Numbered from the stretch's first letter, positions 33,223 to 44,525 are shown. The stretch is DNA of 64,000 nt from Reticulitermes speratus (GCA_021186555.1 JAJKFL010000011.1:3912501-3976500), one strand, 5' to 3'. Numbers and translations are program-made. Notes: a model not told the origin generated them from the sequence alone.

Positions 33223-34204
33223 CTTTATATTACTCACAGATATGCCAACGTTAAATCTAGACTAGCAAAGGTAATACCGCAGGCCACACACGGCCCTCAT
33301 GCCTCCACGTGCAGCGTCATCTGCACTAGCATAACCAATTTGCCAAACTTGAAGCTCCTTCAGTCCGACACCTGTTTACACTGGCCGGCCGATTGTAGCT
33401 ATTTCACAAACATAAACAGATACAACACGGTGATGGTGTTGTTATCATCGGCATAACAGGACGTAACAGAAGAGCATCACTTCGCATACAGATAGACAGA
33501 CAGACAGCAACCTGCCACCGGTTTGACAAAGATGAACGAGCCTCAACTAATGGGCTACCTCCCCTCTAGCGCGGTCTATCTGAATCATATCTGCTGCCAC
33601 TGACTTCCGGTAACAGAAGACAAAGAACTTCCAAACGCTTTCCATTCTCATCCTTATATTTTGAAAACTGTAACATCCACTGCTGTAAGGGACACTTATT
33701 ATATCGCTGTTCACTTCAGTGTTCTTTAAGGCTAATATATTTTGTGTGTTTCAAATTAAAATGGTTTTATCGCGTTGCGTTTAAATAGCAAAGATATTTA
33801 CAAATATCCTTCAAGCACAACTGTTTATGATCAAGAAACCAATCACAGCCACGTGTTTCGGCTGACATCATACCGTCTTCGGACTGTACACAATTATATA
33901 CAAAGTACACAAACTTTCTACTTAATATATTAGACATGTAATTCATGCACTTTATGTTTCTCTGTAGTTGCATGGTAGAACAGACTTCATATTCGACCTG
34001 GCTTTGTACGGCGGTCAGGGTTGAGCAAACTCTACCGCTAACGTCCGTTTAGCAGCTTTTCAGTTACTGGAAACCGACGATTAATATTTTGGCGTTTCTA
34101 GACTAAGAATTAAACATATAGAAACGTTATGTATTGGCCTTTGTCTTCCTTTTACAAACACTCTGTATGATATTTTTAAGTAATCACTATTAATACAATT
34201 TTTT
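33223..34204. other. No gene seen
   Basis: Apart from the hammerhead-like relic, no supported feature. Confidence 0.4.
33848..33886 (-). ncRNA. Decayed hammerhead-like motif
   Basis: Minus strand: CCGAAGA, C, GGTATGATGTCAGCC, GAAACACGTGG. The invariant T of CTGA is changed to C and stem II is imperfect, so it is probably inactive. Confidence 0.4.
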
Positions 34205-34475
34205 TGTGGTGAAGGGCCCCGCAGCAGATGCTACGGACGCACCGCAGCCTTAAGGCTTATTGTGCAACCCTGTGATGAAGATGATTAGTTTTTTTTTCCT
34301 TGTAATGGAGCACTGGTGGAATGAAATTGACAGGGGAAAACCGAAGTACTAGGGGAAAAGCCTGTCCCAGTGCCACTTTATCCACCACAAATCCCACATG
34401 GACTGATCCAGGATCGAACCCGGGCCTTCGCGGTGAGAGGCCAGCGAATAACCGTCTGAGCCATGGCACGGCCAT
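34205..34475 (-). mobile_element. SINE family E (tRNA-headed)
   Basis: The minus strand begins GGCCGTGCCATGGCTCAGAC with a B box CCCGGGTTCGATCCTGG. The body has GTGGGATTTGTGGTGG and CACTGGGACAGGCTTTTCCC. The 3' part contains an A-rich stretch (GGAAAAAAAAA) and CTGCGGTGCGTCCGTAGCAT. It is the only near-complete family E copy here. A 50-bp piece recurs at 53213-53265. TSD not resolved. Confidence 0.75.
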
Positions 34476-35830
34476 TGCTAATGCTAATACTAATTTTCTG
34501 CGATGAAATTCCGTATTCAAAATAAATATCTGAGGCCCATTTATTTGAATGCATAAAAAGTACTTTTAGAATTCCAAATTCTTCCGGAATTTTAAATTTT
34601 TTTACATTGCCAGACTCAGCCAAACTTTGGACTGAATATGAAATTTATGAAAGTCGGACTGATTTTTGAGTCCGACAGATGACTTAGAAATTCTAACATT
34701 GATCCTATCGTTTAGGTTTCAAATGAAACGTAGCGGTGATGTTTAAAGTAAAGAACACGAATGTTCTTTTGCAGCATTGTGATGAATGTGATTTGCTTGT
34801 TAAATAAACTGCCGCGTCTCTGCGGGTTCCGAGGAAAATGTCGGTTTTGTAAAGTGATACTGTTTACGCAATGTAACTGAAACCACATTCATACTCTAAA
34901 AGAACTCCGAACTGTGAAAGTTTTTTTCTCTAATATTACAGATTCATATCTTTCCATCTTCCCATATTTACCCTTCATATTATTAAATGCAAAATTTCCG
35001 ATCAATTTCTTGTCCACATTTCGTTTTAATTTCCATACACGGAATTTTCTTTTCTGTTATGACAACGCATTTTATTATTGGCGGAATAAAAAGCATGAAA
35101 TATGGCTACGTGATACAAGGCATCCACTTTATTCAATATTACACGCAGCGCGAATTAGATTGATACTGCAAACCTGATTATGTCCCGCTAAATACAGATC
35201 CAAACACCATACGGCGCTGCTGGCAGTAAGAGCAAATAGTATAACAACCAGCCGGCAGGAAGCGCACTCAGCAGTGACAAGCACGTCGGGAAATTAATTT
35301 GTTCCCACTAGCAACGTGTACTTTAATTATGTGCCGTATTGTAGTGCTTTAATCTGATGACGTATGCAGCTTCCACGTAACCTGCTGTACTCAATAAGCA
35401 TTTGTAGTCTACCCATCCGTATCTAAGTTCCCTCAAGGCAGTGAAAGAAAACCTTCCATCTTAAGCAGTGTTGTTTATGAACGAGTTGATCACCTCTTAA
35501 TCATTTTGTTAATTTCCGTATCCGTAATTACAGTCCTGTCTATCTCAAATGTTTTTCAATATCTGAATACATTATCTTCAAAAATAATGTAACAATATGA
35601 CCCCCCCAGTATTTTCCGGATTCAAAAATCTAAGAAACGATATTGATTGTTTAATCTTGTGGTGTTTCTTAAGTTTGGAATGTTAAGCTGACCGTATGTG
35701 TTAGGTTACATAATTGAAGGTGTATAGGGGACTTGGAATAAAGCTCCCGCATTCATCAACTCAGTATAGTACACATCGAGATTAGATAAGATTGCTGTTA
35801 TTTCGCATACTTTAATCTGATTATGATAAG
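34476..35830. other. No gene seen
   Basis: The 87-codon plus frame 34914-35177 is AT-rich with no motif. Confidence 0.4.
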
Positions 35831-36415
35831 CTAACTAACTAACTAACTAACTAACTCCATGTAGCACAGTCCTTCTGTGAAAGCTAACAGGTCGTCAGCT
35901 AGTCAAGAAATTCCTGCGTTTTACGGAACCCCAAGGTTCATTACCGCACTCACAAGAACCCGGCACCTGTCCCTATCCTGAGCCATATCAATCCAGTCCA
36001 TGCCCCCCATCCCACTTCTTGAAGATCCATTTTAATATTATACTCCATCTACGCCTGGGTCTTCCAAGTGGTCTTCTTCCCTCAGGTGTCCCCACCAAAA
36101 TCCTGTATGCACCTCTCCCTTCCCCATACGTGCTACATGCCCCGCCCACCTCATTCTTCTTGATTTGATCACCCTAATAATAGTTGGTGATGAGTACAGA
36201 TCATGAAGTTCCTCGTTATGTAGTCTTCTCCACTCCCCTGTTACCTCGTCCCTCTTAGGCCCAAATATCCTCCTCAGCACCCTATTCTCGAACACCCTCA
36301 GCCTATGTTCCTCCCTCAGTGTGAGAGACCAAGTCTCACACCCATACAAAACAACAGGCAAAATTGTAGTTCTGTATATCTTAATGTTTGTATTTTTGGA
36401 TAGCAAACTGGGATT
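35831..36415 (-). mobile_element. LINE 3' end with C-terminal RT region and (GTTA)n tail
   Basis: The minus frame 36038-36406 encodes a non-LTR retrotransposon tail: [73 protein letters not shown], then GFWWGHLREEDHLEDP. The catalytic RT domain lies outside the copy (5' truncated). Downstream is a 3' UTR of about 180 bp with GGTTCCGTAAAACGCAGG. The end is at a (GTTA)n repeat at 35831-35856, which is its simple-repeat tail. It is the best preserved member of a family with at least ten fragments in the window. Confidence 0.88.
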
Positions 36416-37669
36416 ATGTTAAGCTATTTGTTGAAATTATAACAGGTGGAGGGTTGGTGTAAATGACGTCTGGTAGACTTAAAGAGAAATTAATAAAAAT
36501 CTACTTCTGGCACAAAGAACAAAGCCGGTGAAGAGCCTTAAAATTTAAGACTGTTACAATAATTAACTTCTTGTGACTTGAGGTGTTTACAGCGTTTTCA
36601 ATAGTGAAAATAGGCTTCTGGGTATGACGTCGTGTTGACTGGCAATTTGTTTACAACGTCGATAAAACTTACCACTCAATTCTGCACCATAGCTTATAGA
36701 GCTAATTTTCATATTGAAGTTTATATTATATTAAGTAGGAAAATTATACACTTTAAAATAATAACGTAACTTTGTTTTGTGTGATACAAATCTTAACCTA
36801 ATTTAATTTCTTCAAACTGGTTAGAAAACAAAGTAGGTAGGAAGTATAGTGTTTGGAACTAAGAGAAGAGCTTCGGAAAAAGAAATTGCCCAAATTGTGT
36901 AATATGGGGCTTTATTGTCCGTACTGTCATCTTACTATTATATAGATTTACTAATAGGTCTATTATATTGTTCGTAGAGCAGGATAAGTTGTTGTGGAAA
37001 TGTGGAAAGTGCCAGCAAAAATGCAGGGGCTGTTGTATTGTGTCATCACTGATGAATTGCTGGTCTACGTGCCACAAAATGGCAATCAGTATTTTAGCAG
37101 CCTTCTCGGGGCCCCAGTCTGCGACAACGAACACTGAAATTTGTACTTCATCCAACACTTTTATTTTTTTGCGCGAAAAAGTTAAAATGAGAAATAAGTG
37201 CTGTGAAACATAAAAATTACTGGAGAAATTTTGGAGAATGTAAGAGGTAATAGTTGCTCGAATAGTCAAGAATTTTCCCGCATTTTTTTGGAATCCGATG
37301 TATCATTACAGGCGCGCACCCAAAGGGTCGCTTGAGGGTTGCAACACCCCCCCACCTCCTTCAAATCAAAATTTAAAAAAAAACACAGAATAAGTACACA
37401 GGATAATATAACTTTACGCGGTTCACCCTTCAGCCCAAATCAGCCACTGAAATGGGCTGATGACTAGTAGATTGGAATTTTGAAAAATAAGACAAAACCT
37501 TAGGAAGCTTTACATAAAGTTTCAAAAACCAAGAATATTATACCTTATACCGTAGTTATAATTATACCTTTATAAATGCCGTTGCAAACAATGTTATGTT
37601 GCAATTTTATTTATAACATGGTTTTTATAACATTTTTTGAAATCAAACATGAATTACATATAGCTTTAC
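36416..37669. other. No gene seen; unassigned open frames
   Basis: The minus frame 36859-37269 (136 codons) and the overlapping plus frame 36968-37213 show no family I recognise. One of them could be a transposon remnant. Confidence 0.35.
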
Positions 37670-37960
37670 CGTCACCCCTCCCCTACCTATGCAAAATTCT
37701 GCGTGCTGGCCTGTATCTTTGCCCTTTACACATAAGCCCACCATTGGTCCCTATCCTGAGCCAGATTAACCAGTCAACACAATACAACCCTGTGTTATAT
37801 CTCTAACAGTTATGTTTGGCTTATTCTTCTATCTCTTCCTCGGTATTCTTGTGGCCGCTTTCGCATAGGTTTCCTTGCCGAAATTCTGTTTGCATGTCAC
37901 GTTTCGTCATTTGACCTGCACATTAAGCCCGTCAGAATCTCATTCATTTTAATAGGCCTA
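37670..37960 (-). mobile_element. LINE fragment, GTTA-tailed family, decayed
   Basis: TCCCTATCCTGAGCCAGAT near 37750 and TTTCCTTGCCGAAATTCTG near 37870 match the 3' UTR and coding tail of the 35831-36415 copy. Confidence 0.6.
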
Positions 37961-38147
37961 ATAGCTGATGTGCATAAGTAATGGAGGTGGCTTTTGTGCA
38001 ACATCCAACACTTAATTGCCCATTTATTGTGGAATTTTTATTTGGTCCAAATACTGTCCTTGGAACATTCTTGCACAGTACTTGTAGTTCATTAGATTTC
38101 TGTCTTATGAATGTGATGACGTGTAGTTTGGCAGATAGGTAGGCCTT

Positions 38148-38184
38148 CCCACGTTTCGGACAAAACTATTACCCCCATCTTCAA
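38148..38184 (-). ncRNA. Decayed hammerhead-like motif
   Basis: Minus strand: TTGAAGA, T, GGGGGT, loop, TTTTGTCC, GAAACGTGGG. The first C is lost and stem II is weak. The flanking GTGATGACGTGTAGTTTGGC (38114-38133) is shared with other relics at 43680 and 50727. Confidence 0.4.
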
Positions 38185-38317
38185 TATGAACGGAGGAAGT
38201 AGGTTTCTCCACCTCATTGGTAACTGTCTACCAAAGTACATGGCATGACGTTACAGAAAAAAGAAATCATAATATTCGTAGTTGTGATATCCTGAAAATT
38301 TCCTTGTAATTAAAGCT

Positions 38318-38729
38318 CTTTTTTTCTCTCTCTCTCTCTCCCAATGGCTCGACAGCCTCTTGGGGGCCTAGGCCGCCTCATTTTCCGAGGCTTCACGATC
38401 ACACTTTTTAGACACGCCACATTCGGTAGGATTCCTCTGGACGAGGGATCAGCTCGTCGCAGAGACCTCTACCTGACAACACACAACACTCACAGGAGAA
38501 GACATCCATGCCCCGGTGGGATTTTTTTTTTCCTGTCCGGGGTTTTTCCCCTTTGATCCATTTTTGTACTGTTTAAATCCTTTCCTCCTTCATGTCACTT
38601 TACGTTCCATACTACCGTCTTTACAACAAACACAACACAAACATCCATGCCCCGGTGGGATTCGAACCCACGATCCTAGTAAGCGAGCGGCCGTAGACCC
38701 ACGCCTTAGACCGCGGCACTGGGATCGGC
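38318..38729 (-). mobile_element. SINE family C, interrupted by a nested retro-insertion
   Basis: AATTAAAGCT at 38308-38317 and 38730-38739 is a 10-bp TSD. On the minus strand the head (CCGATCCCAGTGCCGCGGTC, B box GTGGGTTCGAATCCCACC) is separated from the body by 117 bp of foreign sequence plus a 22-bp duplication (see 38524-38640). The 3' end is a TC/TTT tract rather than a clean poly(A). Confidence 0.9.
38524..38640 (-). mobile_element. 117-bp poly(A)-tailed retro-insertion inside a SINE
   Basis: The 22 bp at 38502-38523 (starting ACATCCATGCCCCGG) are repeated exactly at 38641-38662, immediately flanking 117 bp absent from other family C copies. On the minus strand the insert ends CCCCGGACAGG followed by about nine A. 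That is the pattern of an L1-type target-primed insertion of a polyadenylated RNA. I do not recognise the source transcript. Confidence 0.8.
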
Positions 38730-38739
38730 AATTAAAGCT

Positions 38740-40694
38740 TTTACTGAATGTACAACACTTGTCACAGCCATATTTTATCGTGTATTGTAAAAGTATTGCT
38801 TTGGTCAATAATACACGTTTATTTTTCAGGTTTGTAAGGCATAAAAGAAGCAAATAGCTTCTCAAATGAACAATAATTGTATAAATACGTTCAGACGCGA
38901 CAGGTGTTATTTCTAAAATGGCCTGTCTGATGCAGGCAGTTTGGCTTCAATGCTATAAATTTAAGTGCCCATAATTCTGAAATTGTGTTCTCTGAGATTT
39001 ATTTAAATAATTTCGGACAGTAACATCCCCTTTTCATGTTCGTCTCAGATTATCCTAATAAGTTAACTTCAAAATTATTTTCCGCTTGTGGTTATCAAAG
39101 GTTTACCAAACTAAATGAATTCAGTGCCTCTCCCTGCATTATAATGGGACAGATTGGGGCGTGGCAGTAGCAAGATGGCGGATGGAAACTGCTACTATCC
39201 TGGGCCCGACTCACTTACCTCTAACATCTCCATTCCATCTCAGCTCCTCCCATCCCTTTATCCCCCACTCCAACCTCCGAGCAGGCTACATCTTCCACCC
39301 CTCACTGAGTTGTCTCATCTTTTATACAGAATCTCTCAGAACAGGAGCGGGTTTCCTTCCTGGCTCCTTTTCTGTCTGTTTCACACACACTCTCTCTCTC
39401 TCTCTCTCTTTATTATTAGACTCTGTTATAACAAGATTTATTCTTCCCGTCGCCAATAATAAGAATTCGTCACTTGTTCAAGTTTTCTTCAAATAAGAAG
39501 GAGGAAAGCAATAGATTTAACATAATAAGTTCTGAGAATGTCTTTGTATAGCAAAGTATTTCTTTTCTTCCAAAATTCACTTCATTATTTCGTAAAATAA
39601 AGTGATACAATTCCAGCTGTTAGGCTTGCAAGACTGTTAACGCTAATCAGTTATTAATATTTAATTGGTAATTGATTTGTTAACTTAACTGATAAACAGT
39701 AATTAAGGTGGGAAATTATTATTTAAATTGCATGTAACTGGAATTATTTATTTATTTTAGTTTCTTGTACGTGCATTTATTCGTGTTTGTTTGTAGTGCA
39801 ATTTACGTTAAAAAATTCTTGGGCCGCTATCTTCTTAAGTGCGACTTTGATCGATGGAGTCAGGCCTACAAGGGGAATGGCACTTTCCTTGTTTAACTTG
39901 TAACCTCTGTTGTCGTTCAGAAACTGAGAAAATGCACGAAAAATTTCAGGCAGGTCAGCCGATTATCGGCAGAGATTCAAATGCGAGTTAAACAAGTGAG
40001 CGCTGCGCTAGCCCGCCCTAAAACACATTTTTAAATCATCGATTTGACAGTTTCGTTTGTGGTGAATTTGGAACGCGAAACAACAAACTAGATTTTAGAA
40101 CTGTTAACTTCTGTTTAGGTTTCCTTTATAAATTTGTTTACGAAACCAAATTAATTAATTAATCGGATTTATTCGTAATTAACTTTTGCCGCTTAATGGG
40201 ACTGAAAAATTAAGGTTTAAATGCATTAATATTAGTAAATCAGATGAATCGATGTTGATTAAATTGATATGGCTTTATATCGTTGCTTAAATACCGTATT
40301 TAAAGCGTCGCTTGTGCAGACGTTCAAAATATCTGCGATATATGAGCCACAGAACGTTGGAAAGAATGGGATGATAACAGTCTGTAAACGAGAACACAGA
40401 CTCGTTTATTCTACCCTGAAGAAGGAGGCAACAACTTTTTAAAAACTTTCGTACCCATCTGTCATACACACTCTATCTCATCCCATAAGATCTTAGTCTA
40501 TAACTGCTATTCACTGCAGTGATAACTTAACTTCCATGATCGTTCGGTACCATAAATGAAATAATTTTTTGACTAGATGCGCGACTATTAGGGTCTGAAA
40601 AAATTCTGCTCCCAAAACAGATCAAAGACTGCTTGCAGTCATCCTGTCACAATTAACTGACCAAATAACACCACGACGGAGAGTCCTTTTTGAG
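38740..40694. other. No gene seen
   Basis: (CA)n(CT)n lies at 39382-39409. Frames at 39154-39496 are open in two phases but are proline/leucine-rich with no motif. AAGATGGCGGATGG near 39173 is a common promoter-like core in mammals but has no support here. CTGAAGAAGGAGGCAAC near 40418 weakly resembles a hammerhead relic. Confidence 0.35.
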
Positions 40695-40930
40695 AACCTA
40701 GCCAAGAAGTTTCTCGCATTGTATAGAACCTGAATGTTCATTACCGTATACACAAGAGCCCGCCATCTGTCCGTATCCTGAGCCAGATAAATCCAGTATA
40801 GACCATCTCATTCTATGTATTTTAAGGTCCATTTCAATTTTATTCTACCTTCTATTCCTAGTCTTTCCAAGCGGCCTTCTTCCTTCAGGTTTCGCTGCCA
40901 AAACTTTGTATGCATTTCTCTTCTCCCCAC
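40695..40930 (-). mobile_element. LINE 3' fragment, GTTA-tailed family
   Basis: Shares AGAACCTAGCCAAGAAGTT, GTATCCTGAGCCAGAT and CTTCCTTCAGGTTTCG with the 35831-36415 copy. Decayed and non-coding. Confidence 0.75.
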
Positions 40931-41527
40931 TTCAATTCCATCACGCAAAAATATAATAACTTTGGTGTCATACGATACTACATGGTATCAACAGTTGATG
41001 TAGTACTGGTAAACAAGCACTGTGTAAGAAGTACCTTATTAAGACAGTCCATATGTAACAATGAGGCACGGTCGCAAATCAATATTGGTCTGCAGACGGC
41101 AGTGGCAAAGTGTCGTCTAATGGGAAGAGAAGGTGTGATGATGTCATCAATTTGTTGCACGAATGTCTCTGTGTTAGGGTCTGGAATGATGGGCCACGCC
41201 CTAAGCCTGACGGCGACTGGAAGCGAGGAAATGAAAACAGCTGACACTCTCATCCTGCAGATATTTATTTGTCTTGTGTTATTGCTCTGCTTTGCAGCAC
41301 CTTTATTGCATGTTGAAACGTCCAGTCGCTTAGCATTCAGTCTGTTTCCTTTCTCGTATCATGCCTTCATTCTTTTGTTAGGGCCTTTGTCTGTCTGTTC
41401 ATTTACGTATTTCCTACTTTCTTCCTTCTTTCATCGCTTTATCCCTTCCTTTATTTCTGACCGTCGTAAACAGAGCCTGGTCTTAGGGCAACCAATCAGA
41501 AACCTGGATAACTCGATGAAACAGTAA
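40910..41527 (+). CDS. Longest open frame in the window (205 codons), unrecognised
   Basis: The frame starts within LINE relic sequence (first about 20 bp). It has no recognisable family, and ends just before another LINE fragment at 41556. Residues 117-185 are hydrophobic (ICLVLLLCFAAPLL and later Phe/Ser-rich stretches). The opposite strand is also open at 40978-41253 (91 codons). Two-strand openness and the repeat context suggest an old element or chance. No start context or splice evidence supports a host gene. Confidence 0.15.
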   Translation: MHFSSPHFNSITQKYNNFGVIRYYMVSTVDVVLVNKHCVRSTLLRQSICNNEARSQINIGLQTAVAKCRLMGREGVMMSSICCTNVSVLGSGMMGHALSLTATGSEEMKTADTLILQIFICLVLLLCFAAPLLHVETSSRLAFSLFPFSYHAFILLLGPLSVCSFTYFLLSSFFHRFIPSFISDRRKQSLVLGQPIRNLDNSMKQ

Positions 41528-41555
41528 ATAAATAGAAGGTGCCCTCAGATTTTAA

Positions 41556-42085
41556 TAGGGCGCTGAGGAAGATATTTGGGCCTAAGAAGGACGAGGTATC
41601 AGGGGAATGGAGAAGACTACATAACGAGGAGCTTTATGATCTGTACTCCTCACCAAATATTATTCGGGTGATCAAATCAAGAAGAATGAAATGGGCGAGG
41701 CATGTAGCACGTCTGAGGGAGAGAAGTGCGTGCAGGGATTTGGTAGGGAGACCTGATACAAAGGGACCACTTGGAGGACGCAGGCTTAGATGGGAGGATA
41801 ATATTAAAATGGATATTAAAGAAATGGGATGGGGGCATGGACTGGATTGATATGGCTCAGGATAACATGTGGTGAGCTATATAAAATCGTGATCCGAAAA
41901 ATGTACACTCTTTATTAACTGCTATGTAATAAAGAAAAATGTACGGTACAAATAACATAAAAAATGTGGTGAGCTCTTTTGAATGCGGTAATGAACACAC
42001 GGTTCCAAATATGAGGGGAATTTCTTGACTAGCTGAGGACCTGTTAGCTTGTCAGGAAGGACTCTACTCCATGGAGTTAGGTAGA
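41556..42085 (+). mobile_element. LINE 3' end, GTTA-tailed family, with a small insertion
   Basis: The coding relic reads [49 protein letters not shown], then [20 protein letters not shown] and ends GLD-stop at 41850. The 3' UTR follows, with GCGGTAATGAACACACGG and TTCTTGACTAGCTGAGGACC, and ends ATGGAGTTAGG. The UTR is split by the insertion at 41879-41963. It lacks the extended GTTA tail. Confidence 0.87.
41879..41963. mobile_element. 85-bp insertion with 12-bp TSD in a LINE 3' UTR
   Basis: ATGTGGTGAGCT is present at 41867-41878 and again at 41964-41975. Other copies of the LINE are continuous here. The insert ends in AACATAAAA and contains a small inverted repeat (CTTTATTA...TAATAAAG). The family is unknown. 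Confidence 0.7.
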
Positions 42086-42811
42086 CCTCAGATTTTGCAA
42101 CAGATCGTTGTATTATGTTGGCATGTCAAAACGACGCCCGTCTAAGTACAGCACTCACACAATAACCACACTGTTCACACCCGAAATATTTCGATAAAGA
42201 CGACGTTGTAACAAAGACACAAACTTTTGCAGGCTTATAACAGTCCTGCTGTAATAGCAAAGTAAAGGCCAGTGATTCATCTGTTGTAATCACTTCCCAT
42301 TCTGGCCTGTTATCATTCTCATTTATAATTGGTTAATTTGTCGCTTAGCAACTGTGTTTTTTAATTCGGCCACTGAGACGTAACTTGATAAATGGCGGTC
42401 GTTTTGTGGCATTTTTACACTCTGTAGTAAATGTTTATTCTGATGTTCTACAGAAATGTCAGAATAAATATTTACTACACGGTGAGAAACCCCCAAAAAG
42501 GCCATATTTCTATCCACAACCACAATGAAACTGAATATTTACATAAGGTATATTTTGTACGAAAAAAAAGGAAGAAAGGCCGCCATTTTGTGATAGGTGA
42601 AGAGTGGGAGACATTTTGATTGTAACTGCCCAAGTTTTGTAGGATATAAAATGTTTAAGTTATTCGATATTGAAAGTTCAAAGCTTCAAGTAAAAAAATA
42701 TGTGTTCTGTAAACACTTCAAATGTAGTGTAGTCAGTCTACGCTAGAAGTGGCCCCTTGTCACTGATGTCTACGTCAGTATCCTGCTGTATTACTTCACA
42801 TATTACAATGG
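42086..42811. other. No gene seen
   Basis: No supported feature. Confidence 0.4.
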
Positions 42812-42825
42812 TTATCATTAATGCA

Positions 42826-43187
42826 AGGTTCGCGGGTTCGATCCCGACCGAGGTCGATGGATTTTTAAGGGTGATAAAAATCCGTAGCACCACTTCCTTC
42901 GGAGGGGAAGTAAAGCCGTCGGTCCCATGTCGTAGATTTACGGCATGTAAAAGAACCTTATGGGCATGAATAGAAATGTTTCGTAAGCAAAATTCAACCC
43001 CAATTTCTCACCCAAGTCTCCTGACTGCCTGCCAGATGGCTCTGGCGGTCACATCAGGATCGATAGAACAACAGCGCGGCCAGTTGGCCAGTCACCAACT
43101 GCCACGAATGCGCACGACCCAGTAATCTTGGAAAGAGGAGGCCCGAGCCCATATAGGGCTGTTGAGCCATGGTTAATATTATTATTA
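42826..43187 (+). mobile_element. SINE family D, 5'-truncated, with 14-bp TSD
   Basis: TTATCATTAATGCA at 42812-42825 and 43188-43201. It begins just before the B box (GGGTTCGATCCCGACC), so the A box is missing, as in the 32823 copy. The body has GATTTTTAAGGGTGATAAAA and ACTTCCTTCGGAGGGG, ending GGCTGTTGAGCCATGG and an (ATT)n tail. Confidence 0.92.
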
Positions 43188-43201
43188 TTATCATTAATGC
43201 A

Positions 43202-43748
43202 GGAATGTAACTATTTTTCATGCATTCGTGAAAAAATAAAATGCTGTACGTATATATGTACTGTATGTATGTATGTATGTATGTGTATTGTATAGACCTA
43301 TATATGGCCTATGTAGCCTATGTTCTGTACCTACCCGTATACGTCAGTTCGGCCTTCCCCCTGGGTCTCGATAATTGCCAGCACCGCTACATTAGCCCCA
43401 GAGCTCTCACAATACAACCTGTTTTCAAAGGACTAAATTCAGTCCGAAAGGACCCAAATAAATTTCAGTATTCTGTACGTTTGGGGGGCCCCTGTCCCAC
43501 ACGGGACCCCGCGCCGCGGGTCAAGCAAGGTCCTTATGTATGTGTGTATATACACATTTAAGGGCTGTGGTTGCTTAGGCCTCTCCAAGTTACACCACCT
43601 AGACATCACGAAAACCTAATAAAGATGTGAGATTTAGGGTTGAGTTGGCGATAAATATGAATATTATGGCATTCTGAGATGTGACGCCGTGTAGCTTGGT
43701 AGATAGATAAGCGTACCAATGTTTTATTGCAAGGCACAGTGATGCCCC
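43202..43748. other. No gene seen; (GTAT)n repeat
   Basis: (TGTA)n lies at about 43263-43284. A block at 43678-43697 (AGATGTGACGCCGTGTAGCT) is shared with hammerhead-like relics elsewhere. Confidence 0.45.
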
Positions 43749-43905
43749 TTTGTGTGATAGTTGTTGTTGGCGCGGGGATGAAGAGGCAAGTTGGTAAGAT
43801 GCACAGCATGGGGCATGTCCCACAAGGGGTTTCTATCCTTTTCCCAAAATTCCACAGTGATTGAAGCTATGAACGTATTTCCAACAGAGTTAATGTATTT
43901 GAAAT
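43749..43905 (+). repeat. Unclassified repeat, copy 1 of 2
   Basis: Matches 63857-64000: TTGTTGGCGCGGGGATGAAG, then CCACAGTGATTGAAGCTATG and CCAACAGAGTTAATG. The class is not recognised. Confidence 0.6.
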
Positions 43906-44228
43906 AGTTATAACACTGCCTGGCCGTTCCGATTTAAGCCTAGCAGCGACCACGCCGTGCCGACAGCAGCTATTTACAGTGTTAGGGAGCTCAGCACGTT
44001 ATCTGGTCCCTTAAATACTGTGTTCATCTTCAGCCTACCAGGACGACTATATATATGACTTACATAACTATTGGATAGACAAGTTTAGCGCGTCACATAC
44101 TAGTGTTGGGCAGGCTGTAACTGCAGTACCTAATGTTGCATGAACACAGCAGTGTACACACAGGAATACATAAGTACACAGGGGTTAAGCATGTATTCAG
44201 TAATGTGTGTCTTACACAAGCTTAAAAA

Positions 44229-44230
<2 letters not shown>

Positions 44231-44258
<28 letters not shown>
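44231..44258. repeat. (TG)14 microsatellite
   Basis: Fourteen uninterrupted TG units, directly upstream of a LINE fragment. Confidence 0.95.
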
Positions 44259-44260
<2 letters not shown>

Positions 44261-44261
44261 G

Positions 44262-44376
44262 GCTCTTGTGAGTGCGGTAATGAACCTTCGGGTTCCATAA
44301 AACGCGGGGAATTTCTTCTCTAGCTGACGACCTGTTAGCTTCTCAAGAAGGACTCTGCTCCATGGAGTTAGTTAGT
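44262..44376 (+). mobile_element. LINE 3' UTR terminus, GTTA-tailed family
   Basis: CTCTTGTGAGTGCGGTAATG, AACCTTCGGGTTCC, GCGGGGAATTTCTTC, GACCTGTTAGCTTCTC, ending CCATGGAGTTAGTTAG. Severely 5' truncated. Confidence 0.85.
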
Positions 44377-44525
44377 GTGCGCACGCACGCGCACACACAC
44401 ACACACAAAGAAAAGGACGCTTAAATACACACGTACACGAATACGCAGGTGCGTACCATAATTTAAAATCACTAAGTATTTATACCTAGTTAATTTAATT
44501 TTAAAGTGGTCATTTGCAAAGGCCT

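Noticed and set aside
33061..33456. 131-codon plus frame
   Set aside because: Its first part is SINE D sequence in reverse and the remainder has no motif.
39154..39496. Two overlapping 101-111-codon frames as a gene
   Set aside because: Composition follows a C/T-rich tract and a (CT)n repeat. There is no domain and two phases are open at once.
40418..40460. CTGAAGAAGGAGGCAAC followed by CTTTCGTACC as a hammerhead core
   Set aside because: There is no complementary stem II and GAAA is absent, so the resemblance is limited to the first seven bases.
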